A stretch of 64,000 bases of DNA from Streptomyces tsukubensis (GCF_003932715.1 NZ_CP020700.1:6284501-6348500), one strand, 5' to 3'; shown: positions 8,659 through 17,695, counted from the stretch's first letter. Numbers and translations are program-made. Notes: generated by a model not told the origin, from the sequence alone.

Positions 8659-9915
8659 GTGCGAACAACCGTGGTGGGTGGGGGCATAGCCGGGTTGACC
8701 TGCGCCCTGAGCCTGCATGCTGTCGGTGGGGACCCCCAGGTGTACGAGGCTGCACGGTCCGTCGAGGCGGTCGGCGTGGGAATCAACCTGCTGCCGCACG
8801 CCGTCCGTGAGCTCGCCGAACTCGGCCTGGCCGATGAACTCGCGGCCATCGCGCTGCCCCCGCACCGGCTGAGCTACCGCGACCGCGCGGGCAGGGTGGT
8901 GTGGGAGGAACCCCTCGGACCGGCCGCCGGCTACCACTGGCCGCAGTACTCCGTGCACCGGGGACGCCTCCAGACGCTGCTGCTGGCGGCGGTACGCGAC
9001 CGCCTGGGACCGGACGCGGTCCGTACCGGTCTGCGCTTTCAGCACTTCGAGGAGAGCCCGAACGGCGTTCGGGCCCACTTCCTGGACCGGACGAGCGGCC
9101 GGACCGTGACCGGGGACGCCGATGTGCTGGTCGGCGCCGACGGCATCGACTCGGTGGTCCGCGCCCGGCTCTACCCGCACGAAGGCCCCGCCCGCGGGAC
9201 CGGAGTTCATATGTGGCGCGGGGTCGCACCCCACCCGCAGATCCTCGACGGCCGAACGATTGTGGTCGCCGGGGGTACCCCGGGCGACAAGTTCATCGCG
9301 TACCCGATCGGTGACCCGGCGGCCGAGGCCGACGAAGCCCTGGTGAACTGGGTGCTGGAGGTACGGCCCGGACCGTCCGCCCGGCTTTCGGGCGGCCTCC
9401 CCCGCCGTATCACCGTGGAGGAAGCCCGGGCCCGGCTGACCTCCTGGGGCCTCCCGTTGACCGACCCGGCCGTTCTGGCCGAGCGCTCCCCGGTGATCGC
9501 CGAGTATCCGATGCTCGACCGCGACCCGCTGCCCCGCTGGAGCTTCGGACGGGTCACCCTGCTCGGTGACGCGGCCCATCCGATGTTCCCCATGGGCATG
9601 AACGGCGGATCGCAGTCCATCGTGGACACCCGGGTACTGGCCTGGTGTCTGGCCCGGGAGAACGACCCGGTGACCGCACTCCGCCGTTACGACGACATCC
9701 GCCGGCCCACCGTCAACGCCGTCGTGCTCGCCAACCGGGAACTGGGACCGGAGGAGATCATCGCGCGGGCCGAGGAGCACGGCGGGCCGCTCCCGGCCCC
9801 CCGGGCCGAAGCGATCGCGAACCGCTACCGGGAGCTGGCCCGGGCCACGGTGGCCCAGGTCAACACCACTGCGTCATGGACGACCACGCGCCGTACCCCG
9901 AGCCCGGCACCGTGA
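8659..9915 (+). CDS. FAD-dependent aromatic-ring-type monooxygenase
   Basis: 418 residues from GTG 8659 (GAGGCAGGGG upstream). A class A flavoprotein hydroxylase (PHBH-like). Seen: N-terminal FAD motif TTVVGGGIAGLTCALSLHAV, the middle DVLVGADGIDSVVR (DG motif), and the C-terminal GDAAHPMFPMGMNGGSQSI that binds the FAD phosphates. No membrane segment. It stands alone between the collagen-like gene and the convergent dipZ, so nothing in context names the substrate; salicylate- or kynurenine-type hydroxylases are the nearest architectures. Confidence 0.85.
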   Translation: MRTTVVGGGIAGLTCALSLHAVGGDPQVYEAARSVEAVGVGINLLPHAVRELAELGLADELAAIALPPHRLSYRDRAGRVVWEEPLGPAAGYHWPQYSVHRGRLQTLLLAAVRDRLGPDAVRTGLRFQHFEESPNGVRAHFLDRTSGRTVTGDADVLVGADGIDSVVRARLYPHEGPARGTGVHMWRGVAPHPQILDGRTIVVAGGTPGDKFIAYPIGDPAAEADEALVNWVLEVRPGPSARLSGGLPRRITVEEARARLTSWGLPLTDPAVLAERSPVIAEYPMLDRDPLPRWSFGRVTLLGDAAHPMFPMGMNGGSQSIVDTRVLAWCLARENDPVTALRRYDDIRRPTVNAVVLANRELGPEEIIARAEEHGGPLPAPRAEAIANRYRELARATVAQVNTTASWTTTRRTPSPAP

Positions 9916-9952
9916 GCCCCCTGGCGATCCGCACCACTTTCCGTCGGCCGGG

Positions 9953-11740
9953 TCAGCCGAAGGTCAGGGCGTATGCCTGGAGACCAGTCCCGAAGCGGAG
10001 TTCGAGGTGTGCCGTGCGGGCCTTCTCGTGGTCGGTGAGCCGGTGGAGGGCCGGTGCCCCGGAGACGGTGAGGGTGCGGACGGGTTTGCCGTCGACGAGG
10101 ACGGTGACCGTGCCGGTTCCGGCGAGGACGAGATTGGCGTTGCGGGCCCGGTAGCGGAGGGCGAGGCGTGCGCCGGGACCGGCGGTGAAGTGTTCGTATC
10201 CGGCGGTCCAGATGCCGTCGAGGGAGATGCGGTTCAGGGGCAGGGGCCGCTCGGGGAAGCGGTACGCGGTGGGTTCGCCGTCGACCAGGGGAGTACCGGT
10301 GTAGCCGCGGATGCGCTGGGTGCTGAGGTAGGTCTCCGGGGTCCGGTCCTCGGTGAGGTCGTCCCCGGCGCGGCCGGTGGGTTCGGGGAGGGTGACGGTG
10401 GGGTCGGCCCGGCGGAGCAGGTCCCGGATCATCGTCTCGGTCCGGTCGTACTGGCCTTCGCCGAACTTGAAGTAGCGGACGGTGCCTTCGGCGTCGATGA
10501 GGTATTTGGCGGGCCAGAAGCGGTTGCGGTAGTTGCTCCAGGTGGTGAGGTCGTTGTCGAGGGCCACGGGCCAGGTGACACCGAGCTTCCGGGCGCCTTC
10601 GGCGACGTTGCCGCGTTTCTTCTCGAAGACGAACTCGGGTGAGTGGACGCCGATGATCCGCAGGCCCGAGTCCCGGTAGGTGCGGTCCCAGTCGCGCAGA
10701 TACGGCGCGGCCCGCTGGCAGTTGATGCAGGAGTAGGTCCAGAAGTCGACCAGGACGACCTTGCCGCGCAGGCTTTTGAGGTCGAGGGGCCGGTTGCCGG
10801 GGGTGTTCAGCCAGGAGTCGATGCCTTCGAGGGGCGGGGCCTGACCGCAGGAGCGCAGCTCGTCGGCGCCGTCCTCGCAGCGGGAGAGTTCCTTGTTGGA
10901 GTCGTCGTAGAGACCGGACAGCTTCTGCCGGGCGATCCCGCTGTCCTCGACCTTCCGCTGGGCGGCGGCCGTGTAGTCGGGCAGGGCCCGCTGGAGGGCG
11001 GTGGTGAGGTCGAGGGCGAGCGCCGCGCCCAGCGCGATCATCAGCAGTCCGGCGGTGATCCGCAGTCCGCGGGCCCGGGTGCGGAAGGCGGCGACCCGTG
11101 CGGCGATACGGCGTCCGGCGAGCGCGAAGGCGAGCAGGGGGATCGCGGTGCCGACGGCGAAGGAGAGGGTGAGGGCGACGATGTCCGCGCTGATCTCGCC
11201 GCGGGCACCGGCGACGGTGATCGCGGCGAGGACCGGTCCGGCGCAGGGGACGTAGAGCACTCCGAGGCCGAGCCCGAGAACGAGCGCGCTGCCCTCCTTG
11301 TTCACCTGGCGCTGCGGGATCCGGGAGAACGGCTTCTCCAGCAGCCGCTCCACGGGAGGGAAGACCAGTCCGAGGCCGATCAGGATCAGCAGGGCCAGGC
11401 CGGTGAGGCGCAGGATGTCCTCGGGCAGTCCGAGCGCGGAGATGATCGTGACGCCGAGCAGGGTGAAGAAGCTGAAGCTCAGGACGAGCCCGGCGACCAC
11501 GGCGTACGGGCGGCGGTTGCGCGGAGGGCGCGGCGCCCCGGACGGCGCTTCGAGGAGGACGGCGCCCGCCGGGTCCGTACCGGTGGCCCTTCTTCCCGCG
11601 CTCTCCGCCGGTGACGGTTCCCCGGCCGTGCCGCCGTCTGTGCCACCGGCCAGGAACACGACCGGGAGCACGGGAAGGATGCACGGTGAGACGGCGGTGA
11701 TGAGGCCGCCGAGCAGACCGATCAGGGCGAGGGTGAGCAT
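9953..11740 (-). CDS. dipZ: DipZ-type protein: CcdA membrane domain + thioredoxin domain
   Basis: 595 residues from ATG 11738-11740. Residues about 1-250 form a CcdA/DsbD-like membrane domain with the paired redox cysteines (AVSPCILPVLP near 20; YVPCAGPVLAA near 166); a low-complexity insert of about 40 residues follows the first helix. A thioredoxin-like domain carries the active site FWTYSCINCQRAAPYL near residue 338. The last about 150 residues form a beta-rich domain, as in mycobacterial DipZ. It moves electrons or disulfides across the membrane. Its own CCATCC/CGAAT promoter lies at 11792-11818, and it neighbours a fasciclin lipoprotein and sigK/rskA, as the mycobacterial regulon would predict. 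Confidence 0.9.
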   Translation of the reverse strand: MLTLALIGLLGGLITAVSPCILPVLPVVFLAGGTDGGTAGEPSPAESAGRRATGTDPAGAVLLEAPSGAPRPPRNRRPYAVVAGLVLSFSFFTLLGVTIISALGLPEDILRLTGLALLILIGLGLVFPPVERLLEKPFSRIPQRQVNKEGSALVLGLGLGVLYVPCAGPVLAAITVAGARGEISADIVALTLSFAVGTAIPLLAFALAGRRIAARVAAFRTRARGLRITAGLLMIALGAALALDLTTALQRALPDYTAAAQRKVEDSGIARQKLSGLYDDSNKELSRCEDGADELRSCGQAPPLEGIDSWLNTPGNRPLDLKSLRGKVVLVDFWTYSCINCQRAAPYLRDWDRTYRDSGLRIIGVHSPEFVFEKKRGNVAEGARKLGVTWPVALDNDLTTWSNYRNRFWPAKYLIDAEGTVRYFKFGEGQYDRTETMIRDLLRRADPTVTLPEPTGRAGDDLTEDRTPETYLSTQRIRGYTGTPLVDGEPTAYRFPERPLPLNRISLDGIWTAGYEHFTAGPGARLALRYRARNANLVLAGTGTVTVLVDGKPVRTLTVSGAPALHRLTDHEKARTAHLELRFGTGLQAYALTFG

Positions 11741-11791
11741 GGTGACCGCCTTGGCTGGGGGAGAGCCCGATGGCGTCCCCTTCTGACGGTC

Positions 11792-11818
11792 ATTCGGACC
11801 CGTACCCCGCCCGGATGG
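11792..11818 (-). promoter_or_regulatory. SigK-type promoter of dipZ
   Basis: On the minus strand CCATCC (11818-11813) and CGAAT (11796-11792) are separated by exactly 16 bp, about 50 bp upstream of the dipZ ATG. As I recall it, this is the mycobacterial SigK consensus, and the same pattern occurs before the fasciclin gene and sigK. Confidence 0.7.
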
Positions 11819-11842
11819 CACCGCATCCGCCTGCGGCAGCAA

Positions 11843-11893
11843 ACGGCCGGTGGCCGGTACCCCCGGAGAGAGGGGGCACCGGCCACCGGCCGT
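11843..11893 (-). terminator. strong hairpin after the fasciclin gene
   Basis: A perfect 16-bp inverted repeat: ACGGCCGGTGGCCGGT (11843-11858) and its complement at 11878-11893, with a 19-base loop. It sits just past the fasciclin stop at 11917, and there is no long T run, as is common in Streptomyces terminators. It separates that transcript from the dipZ promoter at 11818. Confidence 0.75.
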
Positions 11894-11916
11894 CGCAGAG
11901 AGCTGAGAGGTGCCGG

Positions 11917-12564
11917 CTACTGGGGCATCAGCACGGTGTCGACGATGTAGACGGTGGCGTTGGAGGTGCCGACATTGCCGCAGACGACGGAGGCGGAGTC
12001 GTTGACCCGGTACGACTCGCCGGATCCGCTGGTGGTGACCGCGCCCTTCTGCAGCGTCTCGAAGGAGCCGTTCGCCAGCTGCTCGGGTGTCAGGTTCCGG
12101 CCAACGACGTGGTAGGTGAGGATATCGGTGAGCAGCTTCTTGTCGGCGAGGACCTTGTCGAGGTCGGCCTTCGGGATCTTCGCGAAGGCGTCGTTCGTCG
12201 GAGCGAACACCGTGATGCCCCGCGCGTTGTTCAGGGTGTCCACCAGCCCGGCCTGCTTGACCGCGGCGACCAGCGTGGACAGGGCGGGGTTGTTGGAGGC
12301 GGCGGTGGCGACCGGGTCCTTGGCCATTCCGTCGAAGGAACCCGCGCCCTCCTTCGGAACTCCGGCACAGGCCGGGCCGAACGGCTGACCGGGTGTCATC
12401 GCATCACTCGCCGGGGCCTTGTCGGCCTCGGCGGCCTCCTCGGACGCGGGGGTGGAAGCGGCCTTGGTGTCCGAGCCGGAGTCGGAACACCCGGCCAGCA
12501 CCAGGGGAAGCAGCACGGCAGCGGCCACGGCGGTCGCGGTACGGGCGGCACGCATACGAATCAT
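11917..12564 (-). CDS. fasciclin-domain lipoprotein (MPT70/MPT83-like)
   Basis: 215 residues from ATG 12562-12564, preceded by AGGAGATC. A lipoprotein signal ends in the lipobox LVLAGCSDS (Cys about 27). An acidic linker follows, then one fasciclin (FAS1) domain of about 130 residues, with H1-like NNPALSTLVAAVKQAGLVDTL, GITVFAPTNDAFAKI and ILTYHVVGRNLTPEQLANG. Such domains mediate adhesion or surface contacts. The pairing with dipZ and sigK/rskA mirrors the mycobacterial mpt70-dipZ-mpt83 group, and a perfect SigK-type promoter stands upstream (12791-12817), leaving a leader of about 220 nt. An in-frame ATG at 12783 exists, but the lipoprotein signal fixes the start at 12564. Confidence 0.92.
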   Translation of the reverse strand: MIRMRAARTATAVAAAVLLPLVLAGCSDSGSDTKAASTPASEEAAEADKAPASDAMTPGQPFGPACAGVPKEGAGSFDGMAKDPVATAASNNPALSTLVAAVKQAGLVDTLNNARGITVFAPTNDAFAKIPKADLDKVLADKKLLTDILTYHVVGRNLTPEQLANGSFETLQKGAVTTSGSGESYRVNDSASVVCGNVGTSNATVYIVDTVLMPQ

Positions 12565-12790
12565 GATCAGGATCTCCTGTTGAGCGGGGAGTTCCCCGGG
12601 ACGGGGACTCGGCGGAGGTACGGCTGCCGGGCCCGGCCCGCCCGGGGAGGCGGGAGGGACATGGAGCGCACACCGGGTGGTGCCCCCCGTTCCGTCCGCC
12701 TCAGCAGGCCGCGATCGCGCCGGAGAAGGTGGCCGTGGGCCGGCGCACCCGATGGGGTGCCGCCGGTGCCGGGAGGGCTCCATGCCCCGT

Positions 12791-12817
12791 ATTCGCAGAC
12801 ACCCGCCCGCCGGATGG
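12791..12817 (-). promoter_or_regulatory. SigK-type promoter of the fasciclin gene
   Basis: Minus strand CCATCC (12817-12812), 16-bp spacer, CGAAT (12795-12791): identical in both boxes and spacing to the dipZ promoter. The predicted transcript begins near 12783, about 220 nt before the start codon, a long untranslated leader in which I see no convincing small gene. Confidence 0.7.
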
Positions 12818-12889
12818 GTCGGTCATCCCTTCCGGTGAATCACGGTCGCGCGCTGACCCGGCAGACGAGAGCGGTCCTGGTACGCCCAC

Positions 12890-12916
12890 CCATCCGCACC
12901 CCGGTCCGCTACGAAG
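12890..12916 (+). promoter_or_regulatory. SigK-type autoregulatory promoter of sigK-rskA
   Basis: Plus strand CCATCC (12890-12895), 16-bp spacer, CGAAG (12912-12916). It differs only at the last base of the -10 box from the two minus-strand promoters. It predicts a leader of about 140 nt before the GTG at 13062 and autoregulation of the sigma factor. Confidence 0.6.
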
Positions 12917-13061
12917 ACGCACCAGGAGGCGACCGCACCGCGGTCGTCGGCCACGCCCCTTGCCAGCCGGCGATAAGGAACCTCATGCGATCGACAACCC
13001 GCTCCAGGGCGGCCGACCCGGGCCTCCCCTCGGCCCGGGCGGCACAACCGGAGCCCGCCCG

Positions 13062-13649
13062 GTGAACCGGCCGCTCCCTTGCAGCGCCACAGGGCCCACC
13101 GGCCGCAGCGATCTCCCCGCGCTCATGCAGCAGGTCGCCCGGGGCGACAAGGAGGCCTTCTCCTCCCTCTACGACGCCCTCGCGCCGCTGGTCTTCGGGA
13201 TCGTCGTCAAGGTACTGCGCGACCGGGCCCAGTCCGAGGAGGTCGCCCAGGAAGTCATGATCGACCTCTGGCGGCAGGCCGCCCGCTACCGGCCGGACGC
13301 CGGCGCCGTCACCACCTGGGCGGCGACCATCGCCCACCGCCGCGCGGTGGACCGGGTCCGCTCCGCCCAGGCGGCCGCCGACCGCGAACAGGCCCAGGCC
13401 GCCCGTGAACACCGGACCGCGTTCGACGAGGTGGCCGAACAGGTCGAGATCCGCCTGGAGAGCGAACAGGTACGCCGCTGTCTGCGCGGCCTGACCGAAC
13501 TCCAGAACCAGGCCGTCACCCTCGCCTACTACCGGGGACTGACCTACCGGGAAGTCGCCGAAACGCTCCGCACACCGCTTCCCACCATCAAGACACGCAT
13601 GCGCGACGGCCTCATCCGGCTCCGCGACTGCATGGGGGTGAACACATGA
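13062..13649 (+). CDS. sigK: ECF sigma factor, SigK-like
   Basis: 195 residues from GTG 13062. Region 2 spans about residues 20-90 (SSLYDALAPLVFGIVVKVLRD, then the promoter -10 contact helix AQEVMIDLWRQAARY and VTTWAATIAHRRAVDRVRS). Region 4 spans about 130-190 (CLRGLTELQNQAVTLAYYRG, then the -35 reader YREVAETLRTPLPTIKTRMR). Its stop overlaps the anti-sigma gene start (ATGA), the usual coupling of an ECF/anti-sigma pair. The divergent fasciclin-dipZ genes and the shared CCATCC promoters support SigK rather than another ECF group. Confidence 0.9.
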   Translation: MNRPLPCSATGPTGRSDLPALMQQVARGDKEAFSSLYDALAPLVFGIVVKVLRDRAQSEEVAQEVMIDLWRQAARYRPDAGAVTTWAATIAHRRAVDRVRSAQAAADREQAQAAREHRTAFDEVAEQVEIRLESEQVRRCLRGLTELQNQAVTLAYYRGLTYREVAETLRTPLPTIKTRMRDGLIRLRDCMGVNT

Positions 13650-14389
13650 AACAGTCCGCTTCCGATATCCACACCCTTGCCGCCGCCCACGCCCTCAACG
13701 CCCTCGAAGGCGCCGACCGCGAGGCCTTCGCCCACCATCTGCACCAGTGCGAACCGTGCCGCCAGGACGTCATGGAGTTCGAGGCCACCGCCGCACGCCT
13801 GGCTGCCGCCACCGCCCAGCCACCGCCCCCGGCCATGAAGGAACGAACCCTCGCTGCCGTCGACGGGGTCCGCCAACAGCCCCCGCACCTGAAGGCCCCG
13901 AAGACGGGCCCCGGTTTCTGGCGGCGCACCGGCATGCCCCTCGCCCTTGCGGCGAGCCTCGCCGCGGCCGCGTCGTTCGCCGGACTCGCCGTCCGGGAGC
14001 ACCGGACGGGCGAGGAACAACGGCAGCGGGCGGACCAGAGCCGGCAGAGCCTCGACGACATCAGCACCGTACTGGCGGCGCCCGACGCCCGTACCGTCCA
14101 CGGCAGAACCGCAAGCGGAGCCCTCACCACGGTCACTGCCTCCGCGAGAGAGAACCGGGCCGTCTTCACCGCCACCGCCCTGCCCGCTCCCGCCCCGGGC
14201 ACGACCTACCAACTCTGGCTGAGCCACCGGGGCATCATGCGCCCGGCCGGTTTCATCCACCGGAACGGCACGGTCCTCCTCGCCGCCCGCCCCGCCGGGG
14301 CCACCGCCCTCGGACTCACCGTCGAACCCTCCGGAGGCTCACCCCGCCCCACCACACCTCCCCTGCTGCTGATGACCCTGCCCACGTGA
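13646..14389 (+). CDS. rskA: anti-sigma factor RskA
   Basis: 247 residues. The N-terminal cytoplasmic anti-sigma domain has the zinc-binding type motif HHLHQCEPCRQDV (about residues 30-42). A single membrane helix lies at about 96-115 (MPLALAASLAAAASFAGLAV). The extracytoplasmic RskA C-terminal domain (about 125-247) includes FTATALPAPAPGTTYQLWLS. It should hold SigK inactive at the membrane until proteolysis. It overlaps sigK by four bases. Confidence 0.92.
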   Translation: MKQSASDIHTLAAAHALNALEGADREAFAHHLHQCEPCRQDVMEFEATAARLAAATAQPPPPAMKERTLAAVDGVRQQPPHLKAPKTGPGFWRRTGMPLALAASLAAAASFAGLAVREHRTGEEQRQRADQSRQSLDDISTVLAAPDARTVHGRTASGALTTVTASARENRAVFTATALPAPAPGTTYQLWLSHRGIMRPAGFIHRNGTVLLAARPAGATALGLTVEPSGGSPRPTTPPLLLMTLPT

Positions 14390-14538
14390 CACCCCCCGCG
14401 GCGCCCCGAGCTGCGTGCAGAGCACCGGCTGACCACCCATCAACAACCCGGTGTGTCCGTTGCGTCGGTGAAACAGAACGGAAGGGCAGCTGATGCCGGA
14501 TCCCTGCGCGGTGGATGTGCGGGCCGCCGATAGTGAGC

Positions 14539-14561
14539 AGGTCCGCGGAGGTCGCGGACCT
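14539..14561. terminator. hairpin between rskA and the TAP hydrolase gene
   Basis: A perfect 9-bp inverted repeat, AGGTCCGCG (14539-14547) and CGCGGACCT (14553-14561), with a 5-base loop. It is 150 bp past rskA and 34 bp before the next start, so it could end rskA transcription or act as a leader hairpin for the hydrolase. Confidence 0.4.
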
Positions 14562-14594
14562 CCCCACCTTCCCCTCGTACGGAGGCCTCTTCCC

Positions 14595-16124
14595 GTGTCA
14601 CCGATGACCCGTCACCGCAGTGCCGAGCAGCCCCGCCGGGCCGTGATCGCGCGCCGTCCCGCCCTGGCCGTCTCCGCGGTCGTACTGGCCGGACTGCAGG
14701 CGAGCACCGGCCTCGCCGCAGCTCAGAACGGCGGGCAGCCCGCCGGACCAGGACTCGACTGGCAGCTCTGCTCGACCGCGGCAGCGGGCTGGCCGCTGGC
14801 GAACGACACCCGCAGCGAGTGCGCCGAACTGACCGTACCGATGGACTACGCAAAGCCCGGCGGCCGGAAGATCACGATCGCGGTGAGCCGCGTCAGGGCC
14901 GCGGAACCGCGGACATCCGCGGCACCCGTCGTCTCCATTCTGGGCGGCCCCGGGTTCTACAACATCACCAACCCGGCGACGATGACACGGCGCGGGCTCG
15001 CCACGCTCAACACCGACCGCGATTTCATCGGGCTGGACCTCCGCGGATCCGGATACAGCGACCACATCGCCTGCACCGAGAAGCCGACGGCCGAACCGGC
15101 ACCGACCGCGCCGGAGAAGAGCATCAAGAAGGCCGACTTCGACCAGCAGGCCGAGTTCAACAAGCGCTGCGCGGCCGTCGACCCTGAGTTCGTACGGCAG
15201 ATCACCCCGGAGAATGCCGCCCGCGACATCGACCGGCTGCGGGCCGCGCTCGGCACGGAGAAGATCAGCTTCTACGGGTCCTCCTTCGGCACCGCCGTCG
15301 GACTGGCCTACCGTTCCCTGTTCGACCGCCGTACGGAACGCATGTGGCTGGACTCGGTGATGCCCCCGAAACGCCACTGGCCCACCATGGACGGTGAATC
15401 GGAGGTGATCGCAAAGCCGGTCGCCGCCGCGTTCGTCACCTGGCTGGCCCGGCGCGACGGCGACTACCGGTGGGGTGCCGACGAGGCCACCGTCCACCGC
15501 CGGCTGGGCGCTCTCCGCGGCGAACTGGAGCGGAAGCCGCGCACCACCGGCGGGGCGCGCCTGGCCGGGGACTGGGTGATCGACCAGGTCATGCGCCCCG
15601 AGGAGGAGTGGGACGCCGCGGCGAAGAACCTGGCCGCGGTCCGCGACGGCGGCCATCCGGCCACCTCGCGGGCAGCCACCACCGCGGCGGTACGCCCCTT
15701 CGGACTGGGCAACCCGCGCAGCCCGTTCAACAACCTCCAGTACAACGCGATGCTCTGCAACACGGCCTCCGCGAGCCGCAGCTTCGGGGAACTGTGGGGG
15801 GCCCGCGAGGCCCGCCGCAAAGCCGATCCCCTGACGGGAGGGACGCAGTTCAGCCCCTGGTGCGCGAAGTGGCCGCTGACCGCCCCGCCCGCCGAACCCA
15901 CGCACGGCACCAGCGCACTCCAACTGTCCGGCCACCTCTACGAGGGCGTCACCCCCTACGCCTGGGCCGAACAGGCCAGGGACGCCCACGGCGCCACCCT
16001 GCTCACCGTGCTCGACGACGGACACGCCTCCCTGCCCGATACGCCGGACTGCGCGGAGAAGGCGGTCACCTTCTTCCGTACCGGCGGGAAGGCAGAGGGC
16101 ACCTGCGGCGGCCGGAACCCCTGA
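14595..16124 (+). CDS. secreted alpha/beta hydrolase, TAP-like C-terminus
   Basis: 509 residues from GTG 14595 (GGAGG nine bases upstream); ATG 14604 or ATG 14493 are alternatives. A long signal peptide ends after LAAAQ (about residue 40). The alpha/beta hydrolase core shows SILGGPGFYN for the oxyanion hole, the nucleophile elbow FYGSSFGTAVG (Ser about 229) and a C-terminal DDGHASLPDTPDC segment with the catalytic His, as in Streptomyces tripeptidyl aminopeptidase-type enzymes. Four or more cysteines could form disulfides in the secreted product. Substrate unknown: peptides or esters. Confidence 0.85.
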   Translation: MSPMTRHRSAEQPRRAVIARRPALAVSAVVLAGLQASTGLAAAQNGGQPAGPGLDWQLCSTAAAGWPLANDTRSECAELTVPMDYAKPGGRKITIAVSRVRAAEPRTSAAPVVSILGGPGFYNITNPATMTRRGLATLNTDRDFIGLDLRGSGYSDHIACTEKPTAEPAPTAPEKSIKKADFDQQAEFNKRCAAVDPEFVRQITPENAARDIDRLRAALGTEKISFYGSSFGTAVGLAYRSLFDRRTERMWLDSVMPPKRHWPTMDGESEVIAKPVAAAFVTWLARRDGDYRWGADEATVHRRLGALRGELERKPRTTGGARLAGDWVIDQVMRPEEEWDAAAKNLAAVRDGGHPATSRAATTAAVRPFGLGNPRSPFNNLQYNAMLCNTASASRSFGELWGAREARRKADPLTGGTQFSPWCAKWPLTAPPAEPTHGTSALQLSGHLYEGVTPYAWAEQARDAHGATLLTVLDDGHASLPDTPDCAEKAVTFFRTGGKAEGTCGGRNP

Positions 16125-16381
16125 CGGGACCCCGGGCGCAAGCGATCCCGGCAGCCGGGGACGGGCAAACGTTCGAGCAGCCCCGAGTCGGCTCGGAAAT
16201 CCAGACAAGAGGCTGATTTCCCTCTATGCGATCCGGAGCGGGCGCAGCACAATCCCCGGTACCGATTCCCGGCCGTCGCCGCGAAGTCCGTCCATCCACG
16301 CATCGGCGCGACCCGGCGCCCGGGAGCGCACCTGGTGGCCGCTCCCGCCGACGGGCCGCGCCCGCGTGACCGGAGGTGTTC

Positions 16382-17620
16382 ATGACCACCAGCCACGAGG
16401 TTTCCGTTCCGGTCCTCGACAGCGACGGAGGTGACCGGCTGTACGAGCAGATCGAGGAACTCCGCGCCACCGGGCCCGCCGTGCGGGTCCGGCTGCCCCA
16501 GAACGTCGTCGCCTGGTCCGTCACGCGCGGAGATGTCGTCAGGCGGCTGGTCACCCATCCCGACGTCACCAGGAACGCCCGTGACACCTGGACCGGTTAC
16601 CAGCCCGGCGCCGTCCCCTGGCTCTCGCCCTGGGTCGACGTCCGCTCCATGGCCACCTCCGAGGGGGCCGAGCACACCCGGCTGCGGAGGCTGATCGGCC
16701 CCGCTTTCACACCGCGGCGCATGGAGTCGCTGCGGCCCTCCATCGAGGCCATCGTCACCGACCTCCTGGACGGTCTGGAAGCCCGGGAGGACGGCGCGGC
16801 AGTGGATCTGCGGGCGCACTTCGCGCACGGTGTGCCGACCCAGGTGATCTGCGACCTCTTCGGCGTTCCCGAGGACCAGCGCCCCGACATGCTCGCCGTC
16901 GTCGACGCGATCCTGGCCACCGACGTCCCCCAGGAGCAGTCGGAGCGGGTCATGAGCGGGCTCTACACCACCATGCAGCGCCTCGTGGAGACGAAGCGGC
17001 GGGAGCCCGGCGACGATATGACCAGTCTGCTGCTCACCGCCCAGGAGGGGGACCGGCTCACCGAGACGGAGCTGATCTCCACCCTGCTCCTGATGATCGG
17101 CGCCGGGAGCCAGACCACGATCGCGCTGATCGGAAACGCCGTCCGGGCGCTTCTCACCCACCGCAGGCAGCTGAACGCGGCCCTGGCCGAGCCCGCCCGC
17201 TGGCCCGCTGTCGTCGAGGAGACCCTGCGGCTCCATCCGCCGGTCGTCCATCTTCCGCTGCGGTGCGCGATCCGTGACATCGACCTCGGCGAGGGCGTCA
17301 CCATTGCGGCCGGGGAAGCCATTCTCATCGGGTTCGGGGCGCACGGCCGGGACCCGTCGTCCCACAGCGCCGCCCACGCCTTCGAGATCGACCGCGTGGA
17401 CCGGGACCATCTGGCCTTCGGATACGGCATCCACTACTGCCTCGGCGCCCCGCTCGCCCGGCTGGAGGCCGCCATCGCGCTGCCCGCCCTCTTCGACCGC
17501 TTCCCGGACATCGAGCTCGCGGACGAGGCGAACGCCCCGGCCCCGGTGCCGTCGTTCATCGGCAACGACGTCCTCGCCCTGCCCGTACTCCTGCGCCCGC
17601 CGGGCCGGGCGGCGCGCTGA
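16382..17620 (+). CDS. cytochrome P450
   Basis: 412 residues, soluble, of usual bacterial length; ATG 16382 has GGAGG five bases upstream (GTG 16376 would bury that site). Seen: C-helix HTRLRRLIGPAF, I-helix MIGAGSQTTIAL (about 235-246), ExxR in EETLRLHPPV (about 279) and the haem-binding FGYGIHYCLGAPLAR with the Cys ligand near 353. The acidic residue usually next to the I-helix threonine is Gln here. No ferredoxin gene adjoins it, so electron donors must come from elsewhere. Substrate unknown. Confidence 0.93.
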   Translation: MTTSHEVSVPVLDSDGGDRLYEQIEELRATGPAVRVRLPQNVVAWSVTRGDVVRRLVTHPDVTRNARDTWTGYQPGAVPWLSPWVDVRSMATSEGAEHTRLRRLIGPAFTPRRMESLRPSIEAIVTDLLDGLEAREDGAAVDLRAHFAHGVPTQVICDLFGVPEDQRPDMLAVVDAILATDVPQEQSERVMSGLYTTMQRLVETKRREPGDDMTSLLLTAQEGDRLTETELISTLLLMIGAGSQTTIALIGNAVRALLTHRRQLNAALAEPARWPAVVEETLRLHPPVVHLPLRCAIRDIDLGEGVTIAAGEAILIGFGAHGRDPSSHSAAHAFEIDRVDRDHLAFGYGIHYCLGAPLARLEAAIALPALFDRFPDIELADEANAPAPVPSFIGNDVLALPVLLRPPGRAAR

Positions 17621-17695
17621 GCCGACCGTCGGCGCCTGCCCCGAGCTGCCGAAAATGGTTCGCGGGAAGCCGAGTTGGATGATCACGTTGGCGGC

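Noticed and set aside
9954..11614. Two plus-strand frames (10007-10642 and 10643-11614)
   Set aside because: Acidic Gly/Glu-rich shadows of dipZ; DipZ motifs on the other strand decide it.
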